A stretch of DNA of 64,000 nt from Saturnia japonica (GCA_033032175.1 CM065325.1:13482930-13546929); one strand, 5' to 3'. Counted from the first letter of the stretch, positions 36,686-49,759 are shown. Numbers and translations are program-made. The notes: generated from the letters alone by a model not told the origin.

Positions 36686-39081
36686 AATTATAACGTGTTT
36701 TTCTATTTGTCCATTGTTATGCCATCGAGTACGAAATAGGAACTGGAAAGGATGCAACGCCACTTGCCTTTGCCCCTTGTGAAAAACGCTTTCCCCGAGT
36801 ACATTTTATAAGTTGACTAGCGGTGTGCCTGCGGCACCACATGCGTTTGTACTACGCAGTAATTATTTACATCCCGTAATTTTGTACACGGGAAGTTTTA
36901 AGTCATTTCATTAATCATGAGGCTATAAGAATTTTCAATAATAATTTAGAAATCGTAAAAAAAAGTATTTAAAAAAAAAAATTTTCATCCATTCTCAACT
37001 GATTCTGATGAAATTTTGCAGTCGGAAAGCATAGTACATCATTCCATAATTAATAGGCTATATGGATCGTCAAATATATATTTAGGTATCGAGGAAAAAA
37101 ATTAGTTATAATCGATTTTCATGAAATTTTGTAAACGGAAAGTATAAAATGTAATTTCTCAATTGATAGACAATATGAACTATCAATAATCTATATATTA
37201 TTATGTGAAGCAAAACCTTTCGGTTCCTTTTTAAGCGTACTGCGTGCACGGAAGACTGAGAATTGGCATGGTTAAAGTTTATATGGAGGAGTGCAGAAAG
37301 TTGAAATTAAGAATAAAAATTAATAATTAGTAATTAAATAAATTATTATTGCGAATCCTAACACGACCAGTGTCATTGAACTTAGACCCTCCAAAATATT
37401 GACATTGTCACTCAATTAAAAGTGACAGCAAGTTATATGATATTCATTGTTTAGGTTCATACTGCAAATGTGAAACAGAAAATAGTCTATGATTAAAAAG
37501 TCGCTGGTCGAATTTAGACCTTAGGGCGATCGCTAGTATGTAGGTATAAATACAAGACAAAAAAAAATGCAAGCGTATAATATGCTCTGCTACCCGTGCG
37601 AAGCTGGGCCGGGTTGCATAGCAGGTTATAAAATCTAAAAAAGAAATTTCATATCTGAGTGGTACTTCCAGAGACCTCATGTTATAAATCCGTTCTGTAT
37701 GGACGCCAGCAGCGTATTCATAACACATAAATATTGCATTGATTTCAATCCAAGCAACCTTTATGTATGTACATAATTCCTTACTCAAAGTTCAAAGTCC
37801 TCTGATGTTGCGTCATATCCTAGACGAAACGACTTCAGCGCCTGGCGGTAAATCCAAAAAAAAGTGGTCTTCAAAGGACAAGGTTCTATAAAAATTGCTG
37901 TCATGTTATGTTGGTCTACAAATGACACTGCAACTAACTACCTTGCATTGATTGGTAGATCTCGAAACCAATTGAGTCAATAAAATTTGTCTTAGTCAGC
38001 AGGACATTTATGCAATGTAGTTGTGTTTTGAAATGTATTAATTCTTACACCTTTTTGTTACATTGAAACACGCTACGGAACTAGCTGGCCGGGCAGACAT
38101 TACTGCAACGTAAAAAAAAAAAAAAATTTAACTGTAGTTTTTTTTCTAACTCACTAATCAACTATATTAAACTTTTAACTAGCAAGCCCGGCAGACGTTG
38201 TTGCATCGTAACAAAGAACAAATTCTGAAGGAGACTGGCATATTAAAAAAATAATCTTCTCTTGGATTGTTCTGTCGTGCTTTTGAATATCTAACTATCA
38301 ATCATATATTTTTTTATCCAATTTTATAAAACTGTTGTATAACATGTTAATTTGAATTTTTTTCCTCCAAAGTAGATATTATTATAAATCGATATTTTAC
38401 AACTAGGTTTATCGATTTAATTTGTCTTATAATATGAACAACACTATTTTCTACGTAGACAATAAGTACCCGAGACTAACCTAAAACTTCGAAAAAAAGG
38501 TCGTTTAGTTATTCCCGAATTAGAAAATTGTCCAGCATTTTTTTTACATTTTTTCTCACCGTATAAACGTAATTCGGACTATTACGAACATTATTTATTA
38601 TTTAAATGTATTATTATTTTAATTTTATTATTTAAAACAGTAATAAAACTTGCCGAATCGGACTAGCCGTTCTCAAGTTAGGCGCTTACCAACGATCACC
38701 GTTTTATTTTTATTTATATAGATTTAATCGGCGGTATCCTATGTTGAACCCATGGTCTAGCATAATTCTAATGTCTGTTGGTTCATTTTGATTGACGTGC
38801 TAAATCTTTCAATAGTTTTTATCGCAAAGTTGTTAGGATGTGGTTAGTCAACCGCATTTCAACCGGCGAATGTTAAAAGTTGTCAAATACTGGAAAAAAT
38901 ATACTTCGTGGACTATGTTTTGGTTTGTACCTACTCAAAAATAACCTTAACTTATTTTTAATTCCCATACTAAAGTATAATAATATAATAATAAAGAAAA
39001 TAATACTTTGAATGGTCATTATAAATAAGACGATAGGAAGCCGTAGGTTATTTGAAAAATATAAACCATTTCTTCAAATTC

Positions 39082-39400
39082 CTTTTTTTATCGATCTGAC
39101 TATAGTTACTGTTAGCCTTAAGGATTCTGGAGCCATTAGAGGCAATGACAGCTTCACCGAGCTTGGAGGCGAGCGCGGAAGGTACTCAGGCTCAAAAGTG
39201 AGGCAACAAGCTCACGAGTGTCGAAGTGGCCTGTCCTCGGCTTGGGATATTGCCGTACATGCTAATAAGTCGCGATCTGACTAATTTGCTATCCGTAAAA
39301 TTCGATCTAACTAACTAGGTATACATTTATGCATGTTTCTAACTTCTGGGAGGAAGGAAAAAACATGCGTATAGGTATATATATGGGCATTTAGTAATCT
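39082..39400 (-). mobile_element. Poly(A) retroposon (family R), minus strand
   Basis: ctttttttatcgatctgac, actgttagccttaaggattc, gacagcttcaccgagcttgg, aggcgagcgcggaaggtact, gtcgcgatctgactaatttg. It continues past 39320 with aggaaggaaaaaacatgcgt, which also occurs (inverted) beside the copy at 39855-40068. Confidence 0.75.
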
Positions 39401-39854
39401 AGCGATTTGGTCTAAAACTAACAAGTCAAAAAATAGTCCCTTACAGAACCTACGTGCCTGATGTTCGGTGTGCATGTGTGAATGCAGTGTTACTGTATCG
39501 CGCGAGCGGCTTCTAGCTCAAATGCTGACACCGGAGGAACGGACCTAATCCAAATTCGTCACAAAATATAAGTACAATTACTTCCGTCATGGTAATGGGG
39601 TGAAAAGGGGATCAAATAACTTCTTAAGAGTTGAGACACCCGAGTGAACCTCACCTGCACGTGATGCATACATGATATAGTAGATACAATAGATAGGACA
39701 CGATAATTGAGTCCAACTGTATCTCTACTATCATATAGCAGGGGTAACCCTGAAAAAAAACGCGTGGCACACACTTACACGTCTTGTGTTACGTAATCAA
39801 ACGGGTGTACCTATATATCCAACGCTAGTTAGTGTAAAAATACTTTCAGATCAC

Positions 39855-40068
39855 TAAATACATATACACATTTTTCCCTTCTTCCTCCGAGGAGGCGGGG
39901 AACATGTATATATTTATATGTTAGTTAGCATGAATTGTAGGAGTAGGTAATTAGCCAGATTGCGACTTAATTGCAATCGCGGCAACTGCCCAAGCCGAGG
40001 TCCGGCCACTTTGGCACCCTTGAGCAAGTTGTCTATACTTACGAGGCTGAGTGACTTAAAAAAAATTA
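39855..40068 (+). mobile_element. Poly(A) retroposon (family R), plus strand, inverted neighbour of 39082-39400
   Basis: gcggcaactgcccaagccga, ggtccggccactttggcacc, cttgagcaagttgtc, ending gctgagtgacttaaaaaaaa. This is the opposite orientation to the copy about 450 bases to its left. The copy is 3'-shortened before the cttcaccgg module. Confidence 0.7.
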
Positions 40069-42099
40069 TATGCCCAGTTTTGGGTGGTTAAAGCTCTGTA
40101 CCCGATTGGGTCGCGACAACTATGCACATGCTGAAAAACAATCATAGTGACTTTATTTGGTTGGTCGCGTTTCCAAATCAGTGTTATCCAGTTGCCAAGA
40201 GGATAATGGCGATTGGATGTTAGGATTTTCTGCTTGGATTAAATACCAACAGGCACTTTACGACTAACGACATATTATTACGTTTTGGAAATTGAAAATG
40301 GAAGGAAATAAATGAGATTAATAAGTGTAATGTGAAATGACAAAAAATTTTATTACCTACCTTATTCCTAACAATTAAGTAATGTACTAAAAATGTGTTA
40401 TATTAAAACAGTATGTATTGCAAATGCTATTGTATTAACAAGTACCTACGTATGATTACGTCGTCGACCAATAGTGTCATGGGCGTCCCTTGCAGTGTTA
40501 CCAGATTAAATTTTTCGAAAATACCGACATTCAATGTATATATAAACAATAAAATTGTTACTGTAATATACTAAATTTAATTTTAAATTGGTATCGGTGT
40601 ATATTCATTTAATTATTGATATTCGTCTCTTATCATTTAATTTATATAAATAATATGCATCCAATATTTATGTAACAATTATTTTATAAAATGTTGATTA
40701 ACCCGATCGTTTTTCATGCCGGCTCTTTTCGGTGACTGGGATGTTTTTCAAACCAGCAGTAGTAGTGTCTGTCATTAATAAGCTTGAGTGCCTTCCTAGG
40801 GTCTAAATTGAACATAATATTTTTCAATTTGATCGACAATTTTTGTCAATATTGTCTATGTTCAAAAATATTTACAAGTTTCCTTCCTCCATCTAAAGCT
40901 TTAAACTATTAATTCGTTTTTAAAACTACCAAGACTTTTTGATTCCAAATTGTACTTTAATTATTATTTATTATTATTTACATTTATGGTACTTTATCGT
41001 CTTTTTTATGTTAGTATGCGGTGCTGAGTTATTGACAAGGGTGTGTACTTATGATTTTTTTACTCTATCAATCAATTTAAAAATGTAAAAAGGAATTTTA
41101 CAATGCTCTACAATATTTTGGCACTTTGGTATATTATGAGGACATACCAGCTTCGAAATACTTACATCCATGGATCGAGTTATCCCAAGTGAATTCATAC
41201 AACATACCCAACATATACTTTCACATAATTTGTAATTAGTTGATTTTTTTTTTGTCATTAAGGAGTGTACTTATATTATAAAGATAGTTGAAGGATCATA
41301 CAAAATCTTTATATTATATTTGCATCATAATTGTCAGACTTTTTCTCAACTTTGAAATAGAATTCTATAAAGTAGAAGTTGGGTTACTGCTTGAAGAGTT
41401 TAATAAACTTCTTATTATCTCGACCAAAAGCAATTGACTGACATTCTTCTAGCAATAGATCGAATGAGTACACTTCATGGTACACTTTCTGGTATATAAT
41501 AACTTTTTCTTGTCACAAAAAAACATTTTATCAACAAATTACCTCTATTTTAATACGACTACAAAATTAAAAGTTTTTCTACTTTCGATAAAAATAACTT
41601 TTCTTCAAAAGTTGAGCATTGTTTAGAAAATTTTCGGCAGTTTTTAATGTTAGTCTTAATAGTTTGTTGAGTTGAAATCATATTTAATTAGCTAAATAAA
41701 ATTAAAATGTGTAACAATTAATATAGATTAATATTAGGTATAGTAAACATAAGAGCTTGAAAAGAAAAGTTCTAAAGTGCTAAAAGTGCTTGGTATTGGG
41801 AAATATTTATATAATTTTTCACTTACGAGCTACTGATTTATTGTTTTGTTGTGCTAAAAAGTGTAGATTTTGAATTTGCGAATTTCCCCCTCCTTTAATA
41901 TTATTTTTCATGAAAGAAATGATTGGCCAAAACATATTTAGGAGTAGAATTACATGTAATCGAAATAAAAGCTATAATATATACCAGTGTCAATAAACCT
42001 AAAGAATACTTAAGGTCATTAAAATCTTCAAAATACATATATACCGAATGAACTGGTCACACTGGTCCCTTGGCACCGCTTCAGGAAAATCACAATGTT

Positions 42100-42427
42100 A
42101 CCTTCATTCGACGAGTGATACATAAAGGGACCAATCTGTTGTGTGGCGAGCATGTGCGAGGTGCTTGTTGGGCGGCGGTGCGCGTGCGTGCCGCGCTCCG
42201 GCCAGCACGCTGGTGGGGCGCAGGGGCGGAGTCTGCGTGTACGCATTGCGTACGGTACGGACAGTGCGTGAGAGTCGCTCATCAAGAGTGTAGGCTTTTC
42301 CTTATTGTGCGCTCCAATAACATATCCGTATCGCGTCACTATCCAAGTCAAATTTACAAAGAACGTAAAGCCTAAGATAAATAATTAACTTGTTTATCGT
42401 GTGCAGTGATGTGATATTAAAGTTAAA
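42100..42427 (+). promoter_or_regulatory. ERR: GC-rich block upstream of ERR exon 1B, candidate alternative promoter
   Basis: GC- and CpG-rich sequence from about 42150 to 42290, inside AT-rich intron, precedes the 1B start codon by roughly 140-280 bases, as expected for a promoter with 5' UTR. It contains an inverted repeat GTACGCA-T-TGCGTAC at 42239-42253. Overlapping 100-codon open frames on both strands are composition effects. No TATA box was recognised. Confidence 0.45.
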
Positions 42428-42502
42428 ATGTGCGCGTCGAAGGACACCTGGCAGTTTTCCGATATAGCCTCGTCATTGGATGTGATCAAATCGACGAGCA
42501 AT
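42428..42502 (+). CDS. ERR: ERR alternative first coding exon 1B (25 codons)
   Basis: Opens with aaaATGtgc and reads MCASKDTWQFSDIASSLD then VIKSTSN, followed by a consensus donor gtgagt at 42503. It ends in phase 0, so it can splice to exon 2 exactly as exon 1A does, giving an N-terminus 18 residues longer. It lies behind its own GC-rich block. The peptide is balanced in composition and not low-complexity, which favours real coding sequence. No similarity is claimed; exon status rests on start, donor, phase and position. Confidence 0.65.
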
Positions 42503-45264
42503 GTGAGTCGAGATGCAGCTTACTGAACACGATCATTGTATTGTCTGGCAACATGAATAATTAATCAACGTTTCTCAGAAATTGCAATAAGTTGCATTGA
42601 AATCTTATGGAAATTGTTAATTATTACAAAAATTATTATGTTAACGCTAAATAAAATATATATACTTGATGCGGTTTATTGTCAGTGGAAATTTCTGAAC
42701 GTTTAAAGAATGCGGCGTGACGTTAAATTTATAGATAAGCTTAGAATATTAACTATAGCCAGTAATCAGCTTCTAGATTGTTCTATCACAAGTAGTTATG
42801 TGATCAATATTATAAACTTTTATATAAGTAATTTGATAAACAAATATTCTAAATTTGTAGCCGTTCCTCGTTTCTTTCGTCGACATTAATGTTTAATTTT
42901 ATAACACGCATACTGAGCTGAAATGTAGGCCAAAGTTTGTTTCTAGCCGCAGAAGTTCTTGGATAGAAATCTGAGCAAAATTTTCTGCAAACTGGTGATC
43001 ACATATATTAGATATACTTGCCTAACTGTTCTTAAAACTATGATTGGATTCTTGAGTGTGTAGATCATGGACTGCCCTCCATGGTCTTGAAAACTTATTT
43101 GCCTCTTTAAAGTATTAAGTAATTAATTTTAAAAAGTTGTCTATAAGCAGTACTTCAATGTCATAATATTAACGTTGTATCGAATAATGATATTTCGTAT
43201 GAAAATTAAAAAGAAAGCGAGTTGAAAATAGTTAAAACTACTGTTTGCTTAACTTTACAGTTGTAACGCAGTTTTTCTTGGAAGGATTTATATAGGTAAA
43301 CATATTTTTTCTGAAAGTTTGAAAAGGATCATCAACTAGGCTCCCCGATCTTTGAGTGTAAACACCTACATCAAGTTATATATATTAATGATACCGTTTT
43401 ATATAAATATTCCACGTTTAATATGACCCTGTTGCACTGTACCTAATTTATTTAAATTACCTGTTAATTGCTGTTTTACAAATCATTTTGTGTGTTTTGT
43501 TATAAGTTCTCTTTCGAATGGAAGGATACCTTTGAAATCTTCAAAGATGAAAAACAAATTAAAATTATAAATTTATAATACATCAGCGTAATTTTGGTAC
43601 ACATTTCTAAGTAGTAGGTGTACAGCTAAAAACGGTTTAAGAAGTTTATATGTACCTATATCACTGAATTTATGAACATCTAAAAAGTTTAACATTATAT
43701 TTGCATTACTTCATTGTTTTAATGATTGTTTTTATTGGGGCTTAGATGACATTTAACTGAATGTGATAATTATTTAATTCTTAGAAATGAAAATTCAATT
43801 ATATTGTTCTTTAGAATTAGACAAAGCAGAGAGAAATTCTATTAATAAGACGACCATACCTAATTGTAGAAGACTATCAATCAATGCTCAAGAATTTTGC
43901 AGTGTCTAAGAAAAGGACAAAAATCCGTGTTACTACCATTTGTAGAGAAATATAGAAATATTCCGGCAAAATATGAACGTTCTAGCTTCTATCATTAAAA
44001 GTCAATGTGTCACTAATCCCTATGCAATTATACTTTCAAACTGTACGAAGGTCTCTCGACTGTTTGATAAACTACACGTGTAGCTTCTCTGCAGGTTTAC
44101 ACGTGTTTATGATCACACATAGATGCAACGATACCTATATCGGCAACATTTAGATGTGCATACAGTGAACACGTTATTTTGTCTACACCTACTGCATCAT
44201 GCATGCATATATTTAAACCAGTCATTTCAATGTCACCCGGGGCCGATGAACCTTTTAGAATTTGCTGCACTTTTTATCTAAACTTGACGGTTTATGTCAA
44301 CAGGATGTGATTGTTGAATTAGGTTCTGAACATTACCAAAACCTTTGATATTAATATCGATCTAAAATTTTCAATGTTGATCATCAACCGGTCGTATTAT
44401 AACCGAAATCGAATCCTGAAATACGCATTATGAATGACTAGGTTCTCTCGGGACTTGTGACTCGCGTAAATTGATAGACAGAGCGTTACTTTCGAATTTA
44501 TAATATTGCATTAATATGGATAACTAATATTTACCAAAGTTCTAAACAGAAAAGTCTTTACTCGTGCACTAGTCGCTAATAAGTATTTCCAATTTTCAAC
44601 GCTGCATTGCCGACTTCTAAAGTTTCTGTGTGATAATTAAATAAAACATTTCCTGGTTTCACAACATTGTCACCGATTGCGGACCGCAATGTCGATAAGT
44701 TGGTCTGAATGAGTTTGTCAATGTTACAAATACAATCGACATGTTTTACTTTAAAAATAGGAAGTCCTTAGGTACACACACGTAGTTAAGTTCGGAATTT
44801 GTGCAAAAGTAGCTCCTTAAGTATAAAAAAAAAACTAATAAGTACCCATAGCATACTGTATAGTAACAGTTCCCATTGATAAGCCTATGAAAATTCGACG
44901 TACCGTTTCCATTTATATGATACTGCGGGGTAGACACAATTTTTATACTTACTAGTCTGTTAAAAATGTCCCTTTGCTGATTAAAACGCTTTCTATATCT
45001 GTCTATAGGTATTGATATGTTTTTTTTTTATATGACCCCGACCTTTTATAGTATGTATGTTGAATACCAGAAATATAATTATTAAAAATATTTATTAAGC
45101 TTAATCGTTTTATTCTAAAAAAGGTAGATACCTATTTAGTTATAATACTATCGAAATTTTCACGTGCAAGTAGTTTCTTGAGTTCCCATAAAAATAATTT
45201 TTGAAAGTCTCTCGTAAATTGAATGCGAGTCGCGGCAATTGCAAACGTCAACTAACGAAATATA

Positions 45265-45735
45265 TACTTATAATCAAAGAGTAAAAGAGTGGAAATCTGT
45301 ACATCGAAGATAATTGAGAAAAAATACTACTGGACAGAATTTAATGAAATTTGGTATGAGTGCAGTTTATAATCTGAAGGTACGGTATGGACAGGAACGG
45401 ACGGAAGGTACACGACACGTATGGACATTTTTATGGTCTATGAATTGCGTTTATGTACATATAAAAAAATATTGTATGTATAAGTAATACCTACTGTAAT
45501 ATATTTTAAGTATACAGGGAAATTAAGTGCAATAATACGAAATTAATCCAAATTATTTTGTCTTAATTTTCTAAATCTAAGTCTTTTATCTTAGAAATTA
45601 CAGAAAAAAATCGTATGTATTATCACTAGGTATTCATAGATATCGCTATACGCTATATTTTAGGTTTTTCACGGATTAAAACTATCACGAATTTGGTTTG
45701 TCACACTTAGGTGTACCTATTTTCTGTAAAGGCTC
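45265..45735 (+). repeat. Dispersed repeat, pair of 15275-15730
   Basis: Shares with 15275-15730, in the same order: tatacttataat(a/c)aaagag, gaaatctgtacat, aattaatccaaattatttt, ggtattcatagat and gtttgtcacacttaggtg. Both copies are divergent and contain different insertions. Class unknown. Confidence 0.6.
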
Positions 45736-45814
45736 GTATTAAAACTTTTAGGGTGGCCTTATTATTCATTTTGTAGATTTTAGTGTTGTTTTTAAGTTTA
45801 TAAAATTATTAAAC

Positions 45815-46299
45815 ACTAGCTGGTACCCGCGAATTCGTCTGCGTATTATTGAATATACACACATAGATCTCGGAACACGACAAACTAAAAGAAAATCATG
45901 TATAGGATTGCCACTATGTGTATGGTATACGCGATCCCTATCACCCCGCTATATTACTGTATAAGCACCGGCTGATTACTGAACACGACAAAGCAAAAGA
46001 AAATCATACATGGGTTTATCACTGTTTGTATGGTATTCTCATTATATGCCAATATGAATACAACACACTAACCGTTCCAATAAAACTTACAACAGTACAA
46101 ATAAAAAACATACAAACTTTACATTTATTATATTTTAGGATAACACTGGCTAAACTATGACTTTTACCGGGATAAAAACTACCCTATGTGTTATTCCAGG
46201 TCATAAACTATCTGTCTGCCAAATTTCATTCAAATCCGTTCAGCGTTTTTGCGTGGTTGAGTAACAAACATCCTTTCACATTTATTATATTACTAGGAT
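45815..46299 (+). repeat. Interspersed element (ctagctggtacccgcga start)
   Basis: Begins cactagctggtacccgcgaa with ttcgtctgcg. It ends ttcattcaaatccgttcagc, gtttttgcgtggttgagtaa, caaacatcctttcacattta, a tail widespread in lepidopteran genomes. A matching tail fragment is present at 58229-58330. Confidence 0.6.
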
Positions 46300-46999
46300 T
46301 TTATAAGGTTCTCCGATAGATGCCATTGTTTCATGTTTATTTTTGCATACGATTCGACCCTCTAGCGATATACCTTTTTCATATCGAATCAAGCAGAGTA
46401 AGTGAAACGCACGTTTGGCAGGGCGCTTGAAATATGAAATAGAAACATGCATTATCCATCATACCATTGTAAACAATAAATTGTAAGCTATAAGTTTGAA
46501 AATTTTTCTTAACGTTTTGGTAGGCTTTTACTTAGCAAAAAATCTTTTAAAAATTCAACCTTAATCTTAAAATAATATGTAGTACCTAACTTAATGTTTA
46601 TGCATCGGTTCATTTGATTTAGCGCAGGCTGACTTTTGGCCTCGAAGTAAGAATTTTGGCCAAGTATTTATGGACACATGTCACCATGAAGTTTAATAGT
46701 TTTGAAATACCTAGTACCTGCAATATTTGCGTACATAATATATAAATTTAAATAGTAATAAAATAAATAAATACACGCCGATGAAAACACTAACGTCATA
46801 TCGATCTTCATAATATTGAGAAATTTGATACCTATAGGTAACTCACAAAACAACAATAATATTAACTTGTAAAAGTATGAAGGAAAATTCTTTGATGTCG
46901 ACATTGCATTCAAGCTGTAATATTAAAAACACGAAACTTATAGGTACGTATTTAATTTTTTCGTTTCAAATATCGAGATTCGAAACAATCGTTGCGTAT

Positions 47000-47353
47000 C
47001 CGTCAAATGCATAGATACAGGAAATATATGATTTTAAAGTTCGATATCAAAAATCAGTATATATATTCGATTTGGTACGCAGTAAAAGAGATATTTCCCA
47101 CTCCTACGGTCATGTAGGAGCAAGAAAATGAAGATGCTAAGAAAAAGTTTACGCGCCTCAGAAACGAACGCCCCAAGAATATGTAAATACACGGTCGTAT
47201 TAGGTTAAATTCACAGCGTAGACGTAATGCAAAATATCGATCGATCGAAAGTAGTGAATGTGAGGCAAGGTTGACAGCTAAACGAGAGTACCACTTTGCC
47301 TTTTTTTCGTACACGGAATTCCACGCGGACAAAGTCGCGGGCACAGCTAGTGG
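47000..47353 (-). repeat. Interspersed element with CTAGCTGTGCCCGCGAC start, minus strand
   Basis: Minus-strand start is actagctgtgcccgcgactt, then tgtccgcgtggaattccgtg. The start motif is shared with other family-T-like ends. The far end is not clearly defined. The 100-codon open frame on the minus strand lies within it and is not considered a gene. Confidence 0.5.
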
Positions 47354-48979
47354 CATATATATAATGGGTCAACCCGTCATAGTGTGCCCCAAGTGAGTAT
47401 ATGGCACCTTGGGCTCGTACCCGTCCTAAAACACCTCACACGGTTTATTCATCTTACAGACGTGCCCGTTGGGCATCTATAGTTTTAAGATTGTGCTGTA
47501 AATATCGGATATGGAAGTCTTAGTCGTCTTTTTAAAATATTTTTACGTCCAGTGAAGCTCTGTATTTTGCCTTACCTCTGCCATAAACCAATGTACGCAC
47601 TATACAATATATGAAATCGCAAAAAAGGTTTTTCCTATAAAAGTCAAATTACTTTTGAGTTTTGTGCTGTTAATAAGTAGTAACCTTTAAATAAAGCTAA
47701 GTACATTTGTAGTAGACAAAATTAAACATGAACCCTAGTTATAGTTAATAATTTATCCAATAAATTCTTGTAAAATTGAAATTTTCAATTACTTATTAAG
47801 TAAACATTATTGACACACGAAATATCTATTCTGGAATATGTTTCAGTAATCATTTAGAAAAATGGTGGTCTTTCGAATTTTGAGGTCTGATATAACATTG
47901 TGTGCACCGTGCACCTATTCGTGAACGCGAAAACAGCGTTTAGTTTTGTAACTGAGTTAAATAATAAATTGAAGCGGGAAAAGTGTAAAATCCGTTAAAG
48001 TTAGGAGGAGGTCTACTAATGACGTTTGTGTGAATTATAAAACTGTCTTAAACATTTTGCTTTCTGTATAGGTAGTTTTGGTTTCTAAGTTAATAAACTT
48101 ACTTGAAGCATTATTTATGAACATCAAAGGTATTATTATTACCCGGTTTTGAAAACCTGTCAAACATCCCGATGTTGATCCCCCGGGATGTTGGTTGATG
48201 TGAAAGAAAACGAAATGTTAAATTATTTGAAAACTTTCTCACCTAACCAAAACCGTTGTGTTCCAATTTATTGCAATGTTCTAGTAAGTTTACATACAAT
48301 TTAGACATAATGATTGAATGCACTGAATTTCAGTACAATTTATGATGTTTTTCAGGAGTGTCTCCGCAGAAGTAAGTTCATACGTAAAATAGTTTGTTAT
48401 GTTATGAAACAAAAATTTAAATAAAATTATAGACATCCATTTTAAAGCCACAGCGAATGAGAAGATATCAAAATGTGTGTCAATAAGCATACGACATTAT
48501 TTACGATGTTGCACACTTTTGTCTATATAATAATTAAGCTTACAAGGAGATAATAATATGTAAACTATTATTATTAACGTATAATAAAAACAATAAAAAA
48601 ATATGTTAGAGTTATTTAATATAGCAATGATTATGGTACTAGTTACTAGATACTATGTACCACTACAAGTGGTAATTAACAATCAAACATAACTACAAAG
48701 TGGTAACAATTATCATTCTCAGCAGTTATATTTTCACATAATCGGATTGTAACGAACATATATATTCTGCCGGCCATTTTGTTAAAGATCTCAAAAACCC
48801 ACTGCGTTATTTTATGTAACAGTGCGACGAACGTTGAATTATTTAATAGCTTCTGTATTAGATTGCCTCTCCTTAAATAATTGTGTGTTCAAGTAATATT
48901 ACCATTGAAGGGCTTTAAATTGAAATAGTGTCACGTTGGATATTAAATTTGTCTAATGAAGCATGAAAGTTTTGAGTGA

Positions 48980-49260
48980 TGGAATGTATTTAAAGTATAT
49001 TTTTCCGTGGCGAGGTGCGGCGGTGTTGAGCGCCGTGATTCGGGCGCTTGTGTACCCGCGGCCGTGGTGTAGGTCGGGCACAGTGTCGACGGCCGCGCAA
49101 TGTCACCCCGCACAGAGATATTCGGCTAGCCCACCGACAGGCCCCCCGCCCCCGCGTTCCGCCGCACAGACGCCCCTCTAACCTTCAGTCCGCTTCAGCC
49201 CAAATCAACCGCTTCGCATCATTTCCGAACGGCAATTTAGCGGCTCCTTTTGATTTCTTA
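48980..49260. promoter_or_regulatory. GC/CpG-rich island in ERR intron
   Basis: About 200 bases with dense CpG (around 49010-49190) in AT-rich intron. No start codon followed by a phase-0 donor was found, so it is not called an exon. It could be a promoter for a non-coding first exon, or an enhancer. Overlapping 72- and 85-codon open frames are Pro/Arg/Ala-rich composition artefacts. Confidence 0.35.
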
Positions 49261-49497
49261 CGGCCCTTTTGCAGCCACACGTATACGTACGTACGTATTT
49301 ATTAGATTCGTTTGCAATTTTTAAAGTGAAAACTTTTTTAGTACCGTTGTGATTTTAAACGGGATGAAACGAAAAAGCTACCCTAAAAGAGACAAACACA
49401 TACATATATAGGATTTAGCCCAGGAGAGAATGAGATAGATTATATTTACATTATGCACAATTGATGCAAGTCCCGATTATCAAATTATGGTTGTCAT

Positions 49498-49600
49498 CGT
49501 CGAATTGGCCTAGCGGTGTAAGACGACCAGACTTGTACGCATTGTTGTATGCACAATTCGAGTGGTCAACTATTGTTCGAATCCAGCTGATTTAGGATTT
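49498..49600 (+). mobile_element. Possible tRNA-derived SINE or tRNA pseudogene
   Basis: gaattggcctagcggtgtaag resembles a Pol III A box and attgttcgaatccagctg a B box, spaced about 65 bases apart. No clean cloverleaf can be drawn, so it is more likely a SINE head than a tRNA gene. No second copy was found in the window. Confidence 0.4.
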
Positions 49601-49759
49601 TCAAAAAGAGATTTTTATGTTTTATGAAGGTTTTAATTATACCGTATTTGAATTGTACACATGTTTTTTTTAATGGTTTTACAGTTTAGATATTTGTTCG
49701 TATTTCGAATACGTTTCTATTTTCGAAAATAACGTTTTTGCGTTTGGTCGTTCGCTTGT

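Noticed and set aside
42028..42375. 100-codon frames on both strands before exon 1B
   Set aside because: Same cause: GC-rich leader. The plus-strand frame closes before the 1B start and is not in frame with a splice donor.
47054..47356. 100-codon minus-strand frame
   Set aside because: It begins inside the common repeat terminus ctagctgtgcccgcga and has no domain. It is repeat-derived.
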